From positions 1-63,601 of the forward strand of contig CALXMF010000011.1 in the NCBI GenBank assembly GCA_944389415.1: a stretch of 63,601 bases of DNA. The letters run 5' to 3'. The position numbers and the translations under genes are program-made. This DNA is from an uncultured Spirochaetota bacterium (lineage in GTDB: Bacteria > Spirochaetota > Spirochaetia > Treponematales > Treponemataceae). Below are positions 26,399 through 35,738 of the stretch, piece by piece (positions within the stretch are counted from its first letter, which is position 1; each line of letters starts with the position of its first letter). The notes under the pieces are model-generated. The model saw only the letters and a list, made by a program, of their open reading frames with translations, made no database searches and was not told where the DNA came from.

Positions 26399-27310
26399 TT
26401 AGTAATCCATATCGCTCTTCATAACACGGAACTGTACCGCAGAGAACAAGGCTATAATGATTGCCAGAACAACACCCATTGCATTAGCATACCCATAACG
26501 GTACAAGCTGAATGCGTTTTGATACAGATAATACATTACGGTATTGGTACTGTTTACCGGTCCGCCTGAGGTAAGCAGCTGGATAAGAGCGAAACACTGA
26601 AAACTGTTGATCGTGGTAATAACTACAATATACAGTGTGGTAGGCATAATGGCAGGCCATTTGATCTGCCAGAATGTTCTCAAACGAGAAGCTCCGTCAA
26701 CTTCGGCAGCCTCTGTAAGAGATTTATCAACATTTCCGAGTGCGGCAATATACAGAACAATAGGCTGCCCAATACTGGTGGTAAATAGGATTGCAAGAAT
26801 ACACCAAATCGCCGTTGACGGAGAACCAAGCCAGTCAACATTTGAATCAACAATTCTCAGTGATGTACATAGATAATTCAGAATACCGGCATACTTATTA
26901 AAAATCCACTTCCAGACAACGACAACAGCAACCGAACCGGTAACAACCGGTAAATAAAAAACACCCCGGAAAAAGCTGGTTATTCCTGACGGTTTATCAA
27001 AAATAACCGATGCCACCCACAACGAAAAAATAGCAACGAGCGGAACAGACCCAATTACAATAATAAATGTATTCCATAAAGCACGCTGAAAAACAGCATC
27101 TTTAATTAACTCTGCGTAGTTTTTTAATCCAATAAATGAAAAATCATTCATTGTATAATTAAATAGGCTGGTTACAATTCCCATCGCCATCGGCAGCAAT
27201 ACAAAGCCGATAAAAAACACGAACATTGGCGCAAGAAAAATATACGATACAATATTCTGCTGCCTCTGTATGGCATGGGAGATTCCATATTTATTAGTTT
27301 TTGACTTCAT
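26399..27310 (-). CDS. Carbohydrate ABC transporter permease (MalF-like)
   Basis: A 303-residue permease with six membrane spans and an EAA loop EAAEVDGASRLRTFWQIKWP. The start at 27310 follows AGGAGG; an upstream start at 27355 falls inside the intercistronic hairpin. It is the second gene of the importer operon. Confidence 0.9.
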   Translation of the reverse strand: MKSKTNKYGISHAIQRQQNIVSYIFLAPMFVFFIGFVLLPMAMGIVTSLFNYTMNDFSFIGLKNYAELIKDAVFQRALWNTFIIVIGSVPLVAIFSLWVASVIFDKPSGITSFFRGVFYLPVVTGSVAVVVVWKWIFNKYAGILNYLCTSLRIVDSNVDWLGSPSTAIWCILAILFTTSIGQPIVLYIAALGNVDKSLTEAAEVDGASRLRTFWQIKWPAIMPTTLYIVVITTINSFQCFALIQLLTSGGPVNSTNTVMYYLYQNAFSLYRYGYANAMGVVLAIIIALFSAVQFRVMKSDMDY

Positions 27311-27343
27311 TGACAGTATCTCCTCCTGATTAGCTTGTGAGAA

Positions 27344-27373
27344 AAAGGGCCACACCTATATGTGTGGCCCTTT
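27344..27373 (-). terminator. Intercistronic attenuator hairpin
   Basis: AAAGGGCCACAC (27344-27355) and GTGTGGCCCTTT (27362-27373) form a perfect 12-bp stem with a short loop and a short U-run on the minus strand. It lies between the binding-protein gene and the two permease genes. Such a partial terminator or mRNA-stabilising stem would give many more binding proteins than permeases. Confidence 0.8.
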
Positions 27374-27391
27374 AGTCAGTAAAGGACTTTA

Positions 27392-28669
27392 TTATTTAAT
27401 ACCAGCAGTAGATTTTGCAGCACAGTCTGCGGCAGCTTCTGAAATTGTTTTACTTCCAGTCAGAATATTCTGAAGCATATTCCACCATTCGGTGCGCATA
27501 CCGCTAAAACCTTTCATAGTATTGTAATACGGTCCGTAGTAACTTGCCCAGGAGGACAACAATGCGTATTCATCATTACCCGGATACAAATTACCGAAAG
27601 AAGAGCGGACAGGGAATGCACCCGACTGAATAACAGATTTAGGTCCCCATTCAATATCATCACAGATAAATGCGATGAATTTCTTTGCCGCATCAGCACG
27701 AGCAGCATCTTTATTATCAAAGACACAGAAACCATTTACCAGATACTCAAGCTCAGGAACTCCGTCATCAGACGGGAACGGCAATGTTACCTGAGTAAAA
27801 GCATCAGTTGCATAGTTAATTGCATTACTTGTTCCCCAGCAGATTGAAGATCCTAGAATTCCCTGCTGATACAACTGAAGTTCATCAGCAGCCACAATGG
27901 AAATACCTTTATCTACAGCACCTTTTTCTGCATAGGTTTTGATCAATTCAAGTGCCTTGATATTCTCAGGACTATCCATCGTATATGCGGTCATAGTACT
28001 ATTCGCCATCGCACCGCTGTACAGGTTTGTAATAAGAGCGCGTGTACCCTGATCACCGCCCTGACCTCCACAGTATACAGAGACAGCAGGTTTTCCAGCC
28101 TTTGCAAATGCGTCAAGAGCCTTGATAAAATTATCAGTTGTCCATGTTCTGTCACCTTCAAGATTGACATACTGCAAAGCACCGACTTCATCCCACATTT
28201 CTTTATTGATAGACATACAGAACGGAGAAACAGAAAGAGGATACATCCAGTAAGTTGTTCCATCAGAGCAGGATGACAGCAGAGCATCATTTCCTACATC
28301 ACTTCTAAAAGCCTCAGTAAACATATCATCGAGCGCAACAAGTCTGCCATTACGGCCATACTCTATAATACGGCCGGGCGCATCAAACAGTACATCAGGA
28401 GCAGTACCGCCTTCAATTGCGGCAGTTATCTTATCCGGACCTGAGGTAAAGTCAATAGTTTCGAGCTTGACTTTAATTCCAGGATTAGCTGCTTCAAAAG
28501 CGGCAATGACCTGTTTTTCATATACAGCCTCATTCCCGAATGTGGGGAAAGCCCACCAAGTGATTGTTGTTCCTGCGTCAGAAGCGGCAGCACTCTCTTT
28601 CTTCTGGCAGCCCATTAAGCCTGTAGCAAGCAAAGAGACAGCCAGCGCAGCACACAGAAGTTTCTTCAT
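27392..28669 (-). CDS. Extracellular sugar-binding lipoprotein (SBP family 1)
   Basis: The capture protein of the ABC importer, anchored by a lipoprotein signal peptide ending GLMGC. The mature region matches family 1 binding proteins: TITWWAFPTFGN, FEAANPGIKVKLETI, AIEGGTAPDVLFD and IIEYGRNGRLVALDDM. At 425 residues it has normal length. The ligand cannot be read from sequence. A FadR-type regulator is divergent, which is often seen with sugar acids. Confidence 0.9.
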   Translation of the reverse strand: MKKLLCAALAVSLLATGLMGCQKKESAAASDAGTTITWWAFPTFGNEAVYEKQVIAAFEAANPGIKVKLETIDFTSGPDKITAAIEGGTAPDVLFDAPGRIIEYGRNGRLVALDDMFTEAFRSDVGNDALLSSCSDGTTYWMYPLSVSPFCMSINKEMWDEVGALQYVNLEGDRTWTTDNFIKALDAFAKAGKPAVSVYCGGQGGDQGTRALITNLYSGAMANSTMTAYTMDSPENIKALELIKTYAEKGAVDKGISIVAADELQLYQQGILGSSICWGTSNAINYATDAFTQVTLPFPSDDGVPELEYLVNGFCVFDNKDAARADAAKKFIAFICDDIEWGPKSVIQSGAFPVRSSFGNLYPGNDEYALLSSWASYYGPYYNTMKGFSGMRTEWWNMLQNILTGSKTISEAAADCAAKSTAGIK

Positions 28670-28731
28670 ATCTTACCTCCATTAATTTTGTGCAAAAAAC
28701 AGTACCTAATTTTTAATTTTTCGCACCATAC

Positions 28732-28764
28732 TTGTATACTAGATTACAATATTCCATCTGTCAA
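28732..28764 (-). promoter_or_regulatory. Promoter of the importer operon with an overlapping operator
   Basis: On the minus strand TTGACA (28759-28764), a 17-bp spacer and TAGTAT (28736-28741) form a near-consensus promoter. The dyad TTGTATACTAGATTACAA (28732-28749) covers the -10 box and has TTGTA/TACAA arms like GntR/FadR-family operators. Binding there would block the operon. Confidence 0.65.
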
Positions 28765-28813
28765 GGAAAAAAAACGTAAAATACACTTTTTTCATTTCAA
28801 GACAGTATACTGC

Positions 28814-28853
28814 TTGTCCTGCCATTGACAGGACAACTAAATTCATATAGATT
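28814..28853 (+). promoter_or_regulatory. gntR-type regulator promoter with palindrome
   Basis: TTGACA (28825-28830), a 17-bp spacer and TAGATT (28848-28853) precede the regulator gene. The perfect 8-bp inverted repeat TTGTCCTG (28814-28821)/CAGGACAA (28829-28836) covers the -35 box and also has TTGT/ACAA ends. A second short palindrome, CAGTATACTG, is at 28803-28812. This fits autoregulation. Confidence 0.55.
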
Positions 28854-28870
28854 TTAGAATAAATCTATCC

Positions 28871-29569
28871 ATGAATAAAACAGCAACTGTATCACATGAA
28901 TATGTATATAACATGATTAGGCAGAGAATCCGCCTTGGTATTTATCAGAGCGGCAGTAAACTTTCCGAAAATAAACTTGCAAAAGAATTTGCATGTTCTC
29001 GTGTGCCGGTTCGAGAAGCATTTCTAAGATTACAACAGGAAGGATTAGTTACAATTCTACCCCAATCGGGAACATATGTCCGAACCTATACATTAGAAGA
29101 TTATCGCAGCGCACTTGAGGTACGAGCATATCTAGAATCACTTGCGGCGACATTGGTAATAGAAAAAAACGCTCCTCTTGGCGACATTGAAGAAGCATAC
29201 CGGAATATGCAGAATGTTATCGACAGCCACGAATTTGATTTAAATTTATTTGGAGAACATCACTATATATTTCACCGTACTCTGGTATGTCTGTCAGGCA
29301 ATAAACTGCTGCTAGAAAGTTACGACCGCCTCCATTTTCAGGCGATACAGCAGATTTTTTTCAAGCCAATGACACGGGATGAAATTCTCCTGACTCATCA
29401 GGAACACAGGCAGCTGCTTGACTGCATTGCAAATAAGGATCCGTACGGACCGCAGTTAGCTCTGAAGCATCTGTGGGAAAGAAAACGGGCAACAATCGCA
29501 CATTTTGAAGAAGAACTTAAAAACAATGAGGAACAGGATATAGAAGCCCCTCAGAGCGAGAATACATAA
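28871..29569 (+). CDS. GntR family regulator, FadR/FCD subgroup
   Basis: A 232-residue transcription factor. The N-terminal winged helix (about 8-72) contains SKLSENKLAKEFACSRVPVR and LQQEGLVTILPQSGTYV. The C-terminal FCD effector domain carries His residues in HHYIFHR and HQEHRQLLD of the type that hold a metal and a carboxylate ligand. It is divergent from the sugar-type importer operon and almost certainly controls it. Confidence 0.9.
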   Translation: MNKTATVSHEYVYNMIRQRIRLGIYQSGSKLSENKLAKEFACSRVPVREAFLRLQQEGLVTILPQSGTYVRTYTLEDYRSALEVRAYLESLAATLVIEKNAPLGDIEEAYRNMQNVIDSHEFDLNLFGEHHYIFHRTLVCLSGNKLLLESYDRLHFQAIQQIFFKPMTRDEILLTHQEHRQLLDCIANKDPYGPQLALKHLWERKRATIAHFEEELKNNEEQDIEAPQSENT

Positions 29570-29604
29570 AAAAGACGGGTCTTTTGCAGCAACCCGTCTT
29601 TTTA
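29568..29604. terminator. Bidirectional terminator between the gntR-type and HD genes
   Basis: AAAGACGGGT (29571-29580) pairs with ACCCGTCTTT (29592-29601), flanked by A- and T-runs. It separates the convergent regulator and HD-domain genes. Confidence 0.88.
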
Positions 29605-29620
29605 TCTGTAGAACAGCGTG

Positions 29621-30259
29621 TTAATCCTTTAAAATCAGCCCTGTTTGTATACTTTCATTTATTTTCGCTTCAACCCATGGCCACACAGCCGGAAACCCGC
29701 GGCGTATTGGATCCATGCGCTTGAATACTTGTGATGCGTATACTTTACCAATCTTCCACGTATGGCCATTTGTCAGCACATTGTGCACAAACGGCTGCAG
29801 ACGATCCAAGCTAGCGGCAAACAGAGAATCAGCTGTATCCATTCGGTCAAATTCTTCCCATAAACCGCGCAGTTCACTTTCCTGATCAGCCGGCAGCTGA
29901 GAAAACAGCCTATCCGCAGCGGCCTGTTCTCGCGCTTCTTTATCCTGGTTACCGGCAGTATCATATGCGAATGTATCCCCTGCATATATCTCAACAAGGT
30001 CATGTATGATAACCATTTTAAGAACGCGCTCCATATTTACAGGCTGCGGAGCGTATTCATGCAGAATAATGACCATCGCAGCAAGATGCCAGGAATGCTC
30101 CGCATCATTTTCACGACGTGAACCGTCGGTTAATAACGTCATCCGCATGATATGCTTGATTTTGTCGATTTCCGCGATAAACTGCATCTGACATGCAAGC
30201 CGTTTCTGCGCTTCAGTTTCTGCAGGCAGATCAAGCATATCAATTATTTGCTGATCCAT
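29621..30259 (-). CDS. HD-domain phosphohydrolase, YfbR/HDDC2-like
   Basis: A 212-residue metal-dependent phosphohydrolase. The ligand pattern runs RRENDAEHSWHLA, then IIHDLVEIYAGD (the HD pair), then a later Asp in SLDRLQPFVHN. Related proteins are 5'-deoxynucleotidases, but the substrate here is unknown. The ATG at 30259 lies one base after the leuD stop, so it is coupled to leuCD. The longer frame back to 30328 lies inside leuD and is unlikely. Confidence 0.82.
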   Translation of the reverse strand: MDQQIIDMLDLPAETEAQKRLACQMQFIAEIDKIKHIMRMTLLTDGSRRENDAEHSWHLAAMVIILHEYAPQPVNMERVLKMVIIHDLVEIYAGDTFAYDTAGNQDKEAREQAAADRLFSQLPADQESELRGLWEEFDRMDTADSLFAASLDRLQPFVHNVLTNGHTWKIGKVYASQVFKRMDPIRRGFPAVWPWVEAKINESIQTGLILKD

Positions 30260-30260
30260 C

Positions 30261-30794
30261 TTAATACCGTTTATCAGCGTATCCGATCCAGCCGTCATCT
30301 TCAACAAGAGCTTTTTCAAAACCGTCAAGCCGGAACAGATAACTCTTTGAGAGACTGCCTGAAATAAGTTTCACTTTCGCGGTGCCGTCATCATTAATAA
30401 TAATATTACAATCTGTATCTTTATCCCCAAAGGTTCTGAACATATCATCTATTTCTTTTTTATGCATTTCGATGGCAAGCATTCCGCAATTAAACATGTT
30501 TTGCCTAAAAATGCGCGCAAAATTTTCAGCAATAACAGTATAAATACCGTTTACTTCAAGCGCCCATGGAGCATGTTCACGAGATGAACCGCATCCAAAA
30601 TTTTCACGGGTAATGATTACTTTTTTTCCCGTTATATCAGTTTTAGGATTAAAACCGTCCATTTTAAGATCTTCAAGAAGATACGGTTTGAGCGCCTGTT
30701 TAGATATTTCAGTCAAATACTTTGCAGGTATGATTTCATCGGTGTTTATATCACCGCGATCCAAAAACAGTACTTTACCGCCAAACTGTTTCAT
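30261..30794 (-). CDS. leuD: 3-isopropylmalate dehydratase small subunit (LeuD-type)
   Basis: The swivelling-domain subunit that completes the aconitase-type active site for isomerising isopropylmalate in leucine synthesis. Signatures are DRGDINTDEIIPAKYL, the substrate loop NFGCGSSREHAPWAL and a NCGML region. At 177 residues it is normal. It overlaps leuC by one base. Related heterodimers act on homoaconitate or 2,3-dimethylmalate. With no leuA or leuB nearby the substrate is not certain. Confidence 0.87.
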   Translation of the reverse strand: MKQFGGKVLFLDRGDINTDEIIPAKYLTEISKQALKPYLLEDLKMDGFNPKTDITGKKVIITRENFGCGSSREHAPWALEVNGIYTVIAENFARIFRQNMFNCGMLAIEMHKKEIDDMFRTFGDKDTDCNIIINDDGTAKVKLISGSLSKSYLFRLDGFEKALVEDDGWIGYADKRY

Positions 30795-32101
30795 TAGTTT
30801 TTCCCCTTATACAGTGAAGAATTAGTTATTGCACCGGCAATAGCCGTCGCAGCAGCAGTAGCGGGGCTCATCAGGTGAACCATTCCGCCCTTACCCATTC
30901 TACCATTAAAATTACGGTTTGTGGTAGAGGCGCAAACCTCACCTTCTGCTAAAACACCATTACTCATTCCCAAACAAGCACCGCAAGTTGGATTTGTCAC
31001 ACAAAAACCAAAATCCATAAAAATTTTAATCAGACCTTCATCAAGTGCTTTCTGATACACCGCAGGTGTTGCCGGAGATAAGATACCGCGTACACCGTCT
31101 GCAATATGCTTACCCTGCGAAAGAGCTTCCTTCAGTACCGCTCCGGCAATTCGCAAGTCTTCAATACGGCCGTTCGTGCAGGAACCTATATAAATCTGAT
31201 CAACTTTAGTCCCAGCCATTTCACGTACCGGTTTTACCTGATCAGGTTTGTATCCAAATGTACACAACGGTTCCATTTCAGACAAATCATACACATGAAC
31301 CTTCTCATACACAGCGTCTTCATCTGATATCCACTGGCGATATTCTGCAAGAGCAGCTTCTTTAGATTCAAAATCGTCTTTAATAAACGGCCACAAATAT
31401 TCAACAGTCGTCATATCCGGCATGCAGATACCAGAAGTTGCACCAGCTTCAACAGCCATATTACACAGCGTCATCCGTGCTTCCATAGACATAGCGTCAA
31501 TCACAGGACCCGCAAATTCCATAACACAGTTTGTCGCGCCATTCACACCTATTTTTGAAATAATATGTAAAATCACATCTTTTGCGTATACACCATCAGG
31601 AAGTTTCCCGTTCAAGACAAACCGGATAGTTTTGGGTTCCTTAAAAGAACAGACTCCTTTCAGAATACCAACCTCAAGATCTGTTGTCCCAACACCGGCA
31701 GCAAACGCGCCAAATGCACCATGCGTACAGGTATGACTATCACCCATAATAACGGTAAAACCCGGCCTTACAAAACCTTTTTCCGGAAACACCGCATGAC
31801 AGACACCATTCGCCCCTATATCAAAAAAATCTTTAATATTATTTCTGCGGGCCCAGTCACGCAGTATTTTTCCCTGAGTAGCAGTTTTTGAATCTTTCGC
31901 AGGGGTAACATGGTCTATAACAGCTTTTATCTTTGAAGGATCAAACACTCGATCCATATTTTTTTCCATCAGATCAGTAATTGCAGTTGGCGTGGTAATC
32001 TCGTGGCAGAATACTCTATCCAGCCGCAGAACCCATGTATCACTGAACGGCTTATCAGCCAGATGTGCATCAAAAATTTTCTGGGCAATCGTCTTTCCCA
32101 T
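30794..32101 (-). CDS. leuC: 3-isopropylmalate dehydratase large subunit (LeuC-type)
   Basis: The catalytic [4Fe-4S] subunit of the hydro-lyase. Cluster ligands lie in IGSCTNGR and NPTCGACLGM. The early segment VIMGDSHTCTHGAFGAFAAG is also diagnostic. The length of 435 is near the shorter bacterial/archaeal LeuC group, which includes 2,3-dimethylmalate dehydratase. It leads the leuC-leuD-HD operon. Confidence 0.88.
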   Translation of the reverse strand: MGKTIAQKIFDAHLADKPFSDTWVLRLDRVFCHEITTPTAITDLMEKNMDRVFDPSKIKAVIDHVTPAKDSKTATQGKILRDWARRNNIKDFFDIGANGVCHAVFPEKGFVRPGFTVIMGDSHTCTHGAFGAFAAGVGTTDLEVGILKGVCSFKEPKTIRFVLNGKLPDGVYAKDVILHIISKIGVNGATNCVMEFAGPVIDAMSMEARMTLCNMAVEAGATSGICMPDMTTVEYLWPFIKDDFESKEAALAEYRQWISDEDAVYEKVHVYDLSEMEPLCTFGYKPDQVKPVREMAGTKVDQIYIGSCTNGRIEDLRIAGAVLKEALSQGKHIADGVRGILSPATPAVYQKALDEGLIKIFMDFGFCVTNPTCGACLGMSNGVLAEGEVCASTTNRNFNGRMGKGGMVHLMSPATAAATAIAGAITNSSLYKGKN

Positions 32102-32205
32102 AATTCCTCCATAAAGTACAAGTACTTTCTTTTAATTATCATAAATTATCTTGATTATTAATTAAGAATATGGCATAGAGAAGAAAAAGTCAACTAAACG
32201 GCGCC

Positions 32206-33564
32206 TCACTTCATGCGTCTAACTTCACGGAACATTAAAAAAAGCGCAATACACGCAGCAGTGCCGTCAGCTACGGGCCCTGCATACAAAACACCGTCTA
32301 TACCCCAAATACGTGGAAATATCAGAATCATCGGAAGCAATAACAGAATCTGGCGAGAAAGAGAAATCAAGATTCCGCGAGAGGCTTTTCCGATTGAGCT
32401 GAAAAAATTAGTCGCCATAGGCTGAGCTCCGTTTGTGAACATACAGAACATAAAAACACGGAAATATCGCTGCGCAAATTCATAGTACATCTCTCCACCG
32501 TCACCAAACAGCGAAATAATCTGACGAGGAAACAGCTGAAAACACAAAAAAGCAAATACAGACACACAGTATACTGTCGTCAATGCTTTTTTCAATGTTT
32601 CTTTAACACGGCGGTAATTTTGAGCGCCATAGTTAAAACCCCAGATAGGCTGACACCCCTGTGCGATTCCCACTATAATTGCGATAAACACTACATTGAC
32701 TTTTATAATAATACCAACACAGGCAAGCGGTATATCACGGCCGTACCGGGAAAGCTCCCCATAATAGCCAAGTGTGTTATTCATGGTAATTTGTACAATC
32801 ATCATCGCAAGCTGATTAAAACAAGATGCACAGCCGAGCGCGATAATTCGTTTAAAGAAAACCAGCTTTGGCACAAAATCTCTGAGTGACAAATCAATCT
32901 GCTTAAAACGAAACAGATAACAAAACACACAGACAGCAGAAAGTATCTGCCCAATTATAGTAGCATATGCCGCTCCAGCCATTCCCATATCAAGATGAAT
33001 AATAAAGAGCGCATCCAGGATAATATTTAAAAATGCGCCTGATAATATACTATACATAGCGAATTTCGGACTACCGTCAGCCCTGATAAGCATGCTGCAC
33101 CCGGTCGCGAAAATGAGAAACGGAAAACCAAACGCAGTAATACCTGTATATGTCATAGCGTATTCAAGCACCGTATCCCGCGCACCAAATGCGTGCATCA
33201 AACGCGGCAGCAGAGTCAAAACAACAGAACTCAAAACAATACCCGCAATCATCATGCCCGCAATCCCAGTACCGGCTATTCCAGCAGCCTCTTTCCGGTT
33301 TCCCCTGCCCAGACATAAACTGAAATTCGACGCGCTGCCTACACCAAGCAGCAGAGTAAGACCGGTACAAATTGTCACAAGCGGGAATGCCACATTTGTG
33401 GCAGCGTTTCCTAAAGTTCCGACATAGTGCCCGATAAAAATCTGATCTACAATATTATATACCGCGCTTACCAGACCGCTGATAATTGCCGGAACAGCAA
33501 AACGGCGAATCAGTTTTCCAACCGGCTCAGATGCAAGTACATTCATCCGTGACTGTTCATTCAT
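32206..33564 (-). CDS. MATE family multidrug/cation antiporter
   Basis: A 452-residue inner-membrane exporter with 12 predicted spans in two related halves. The N-terminal half has the typical VSAVYNIVDQIFIGHYVG and NVAFPLVTICTGLTLLLGVG stretches, and QGCQPIWGFNYGAQNYRRVK is the family signature of the second half. Its start overlaps the ClC gene stop by 4 bases (ATGA), so the two are co-translated. The substrate is unknown. Confidence 0.9.
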   Translation of the reverse strand: MNEQSRMNVLASEPVGKLIRRFAVPAIISGLVSAVYNIVDQIFIGHYVGTLGNAATNVAFPLVTICTGLTLLLGVGSASNFSLCLGRGNRKEAAGIAGTGIAGMMIAGIVLSSVVLTLLPRLMHAFGARDTVLEYAMTYTGITAFGFPFLIFATGCSMLIRADGSPKFAMYSILSGAFLNIILDALFIIHLDMGMAGAAYATIIGQILSAVCVFCYLFRFKQIDLSLRDFVPKLVFFKRIIALGCASCFNQLAMMIVQITMNNTLGYYGELSRYGRDIPLACVGIIIKVNVVFIAIIVGIAQGCQPIWGFNYGAQNYRRVKETLKKALTTVYCVSVFAFLCFQLFPRQIISLFGDGGEMYYEFAQRYFRVFMFCMFTNGAQPMATNFFSSIGKASRGILISLSRQILLLLPMILIFPRIWGIDGVLYAGPVADGTAACIALFLMFREVRRMK

Positions 33565-34826
33565 ATCAGCGACTCCTCTGTTCCATCGCGCACCGTAAAA
33601 CTACGCTGCAGCAGATAAATAGGTCCTTCAGCATTAAAAAAATACGAAACAGCACATACAAGGAAAAAATAAGGAACATTATCATAACCGAAAATTTCGG
33701 CGCCGACAAATACCGGCGATAAAAAAGTCCGTGTCGCACTGGCAAACACAGCAGTAAAACCAAGAGCAGCAGCAAATTCCGCAGGCAGCCCAAAAACAGG
33801 CCCCAGCAGAACACCAACAGAGGCGCCAATTGAAAAAATCGGCATCAGCTCGCCTCCCATAAATCCGGCGCTCAGACATAAAACAGAAAACAACATTTTC
33901 AAAATCCAGTCCCACCAGAACACTGTTCCGCCAAAAAAGCTCGCTGAAATCAGATTACTTCCTGTCCCTGCATACCTTCCCTTAAAACAAATCAACAGCA
34001 GAACTGTCAGTAAAACACCGAGAATACCGATTCGCTTATACGGATCAGGAAAAATCCGGTCAACAACCTGATGAGTATGTTTAATACAATAAGCAAATAA
34101 CAGACCAATAGTACCAAAAATCAATCCAAGCAGAGCGATTTTTAATGCTGTCGGATACGAAAGCACTACTGATTGCGGCAAATCATAATGAAATCGCGCA
34201 AGCCCCATCCACCTTGTTGTGGCATTTGCTGCGAACGCGGCAGTAATCGCAGGAAGCATAGCGCGATATTCAAGACTGCCGGCAGCAAGTACTTCAAGCC
34301 CGAAAAAAATAGCAGCAAGAGGAGTACCAAACAATCCGGAAAAACCAGCAACCATACCGGTAATCAGAAAAATACGTGACGCCGCTGGAATACGCAAACG
34401 GCGAGACAAAGGATGAGCAATCGCGGCTCCAATAATAACAGCGACACCTTCTCTGCCAACACTCGCGCCGCATAGATGAGAAATCCATGTTGCACCAATC
34501 GCAAGCGGCACAATCTGCAACGGAATACGGTTTTCAAGGCCAAGTCCAACCTCAAATACCAGATTCATACCTTTTTTACAAATACCACCAAACCGAGAAT
34601 ACACGAATACAATAATCAATCCGCCGGCGGCAAGAAACGGAAGGAGATACTGTTCATGTCCGGAACGAAAAGCGGCTATATAATCAGTCCCCAACCCAAA
34701 AAGACCAGCAGCCGCTCCCACTGCGATACCAACCGGTATACCGGCAAGCGCAAGAAAAATTTGCAGATAATACCGATGAATACCTTCATGCATTCGTTCC
34801 TTATAATGTTCTGCCCGTTTATTCAT
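33561..34826 (-). CDS. ClC family chloride channel/antiporter
   Basis: A 421-residue membrane protein of the voltage-gated chloride channel family. The gating glutamate lies in GASVGREGVAVIIG, and the anion-path motif GGELMPIFSIGASVG is at the C-terminal half. Tyrosine and serine positions of the pore cannot be assigned by eye. ATG 34826 follows AGAGG. It lies upstream of and is coupled to the MATE gene. Confidence 0.88.
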   Translation of the reverse strand: MNKRAEHYKERMHEGIHRYYLQIFLALAGIPVGIAVGAAAGLFGLGTDYIAAFRSGHEQYLLPFLAAGGLIIVFVYSRFGGICKKGMNLVFEVGLGLENRIPLQIVPLAIGATWISHLCGASVGREGVAVIIGAAIAHPLSRRLRIPAASRIFLITGMVAGFSGLFGTPLAAIFFGLEVLAAGSLEYRAMLPAITAAFAANATTRWMGLARFHYDLPQSVVLSYPTALKIALLGLIFGTIGLLFAYCIKHTHQVVDRIFPDPYKRIGILGVLLTVLLLICFKGRYAGTGSNLISASFFGGTVFWWDWILKMLFSVLCLSAGFMGGELMPIFSIGASVGVLLGPVFGLPAEFAAALGFTAVFASATRTFLSPVFVGAEIFGYDNVPYFFLVCAVSYFFNAEGPIYLLQRSFTVRDGTEESLI

Positions 34827-34937
34827 AGGAACCTCTGTAATATATAAATTGTACCACTTTTCATATTCACGCGCCACTGCTTTTCATCTTTCCTGCTACT
34901 GGATAACAACAGCATTTCTGTGATACAATAAACATAT

Positions 34938-35738
34938 ATGATTGGTGATGTTTTATTTCATAATTATCTGTTTCCTCCTGAAGCAAAACATATACAAATA
35001 GATGAAATATTCTCACAGCTCGGTTATCCTAATTCATCAATCATGTCTATACTTGAAACAGAACTGTCTCCAACACCGCCTCCACGAAATAAAAACATAT
35101 ATATCTGTCTGTATAATTCAAATACAAAAGAAATATCACGTTATCTCGCCTCTCTTATAAAAGCTGCGACAAATTCAATATATACACACGCTACATGGAA
35201 TACCGAATGCAGTGGGCAATTTCTCGGTCTTAATCTGCGATGTCCAAACGAACGCGGCAATATGCTGCAATATGAAGATCTCATTAACCAGACGGGCATT
35301 TTTGGCGGTATTGATAATCTGGAATACAGCGTCTATGCGTTGCCGGTATGCGATAGTGAGTATGAGAGGGCAAAAAAACTCATTGCGATTCATCTGAATT
35401 CCCGCATGCGGTTTAGTATTCTGCAAATGGTAATTGCCGGCATCCCGTATCTTATGGCGGACAAGGATAAAAAGAACACGCTTGTAGTTCACGGATTTGA
35501 TGTACAGCAGCTGAAACGACCGGCAATGTGCTGTTCTCAATATGTTGCTGCTGCTCTGTGCCAGTGTTTGCCAAGAATCCTCAAATGGTTCAACGATAAT
35601 GATATAAATGTAAATTGTATCTGTCCGCACAAACTCACTATGCTGCCGGATATGCATTTTTTATTCGGCGGCAAAGCATCGGAATTTCTTGAGACAAAAG
35701 CGGAGTACGAAAAACAGCACGGAACATTGCCAAATTAG
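34938..35738 (+). CDS. Permuted papain-like (YiiX/YaeF-type) putative amidase
   Basis: A 266-residue protein without signal peptide. The order is His first (His84 in YTHATW), then a YALPV strand, then the Cys motif CCSQYVAAAL with Cys199 as likely nucleophile. This is the order of circularly permuted NlpC/P60-like enzymes. The likeness to Firmicutes proteins with THVSIS...CSQFVA is by pattern only. The substrate is unknown. It is monocistronic and convergent with the MutY-like gene, with 4-base overlap at the stops. Confidence 0.55.
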   Translation: MIGDVLFHNYLFPPEAKHIQIDEIFSQLGYPNSSIMSILETELSPTPPPRNKNIYICLYNSNTKEISRYLASLIKAATNSIYTHATWNTECSGQFLGLNLRCPNERGNMLQYEDLINQTGIFGGIDNLEYSVYALPVCDSEYERAKKLIAIHLNSRMRFSILQMVIAGIPYLMADKDKKNTLVVHGFDVQQLKRPAMCCSQYVAAALCQCLPRILKWFNDNDINVNCICPHKLTMLPDMHFLFGGKASEFLETKAEYEKQHGTLPN

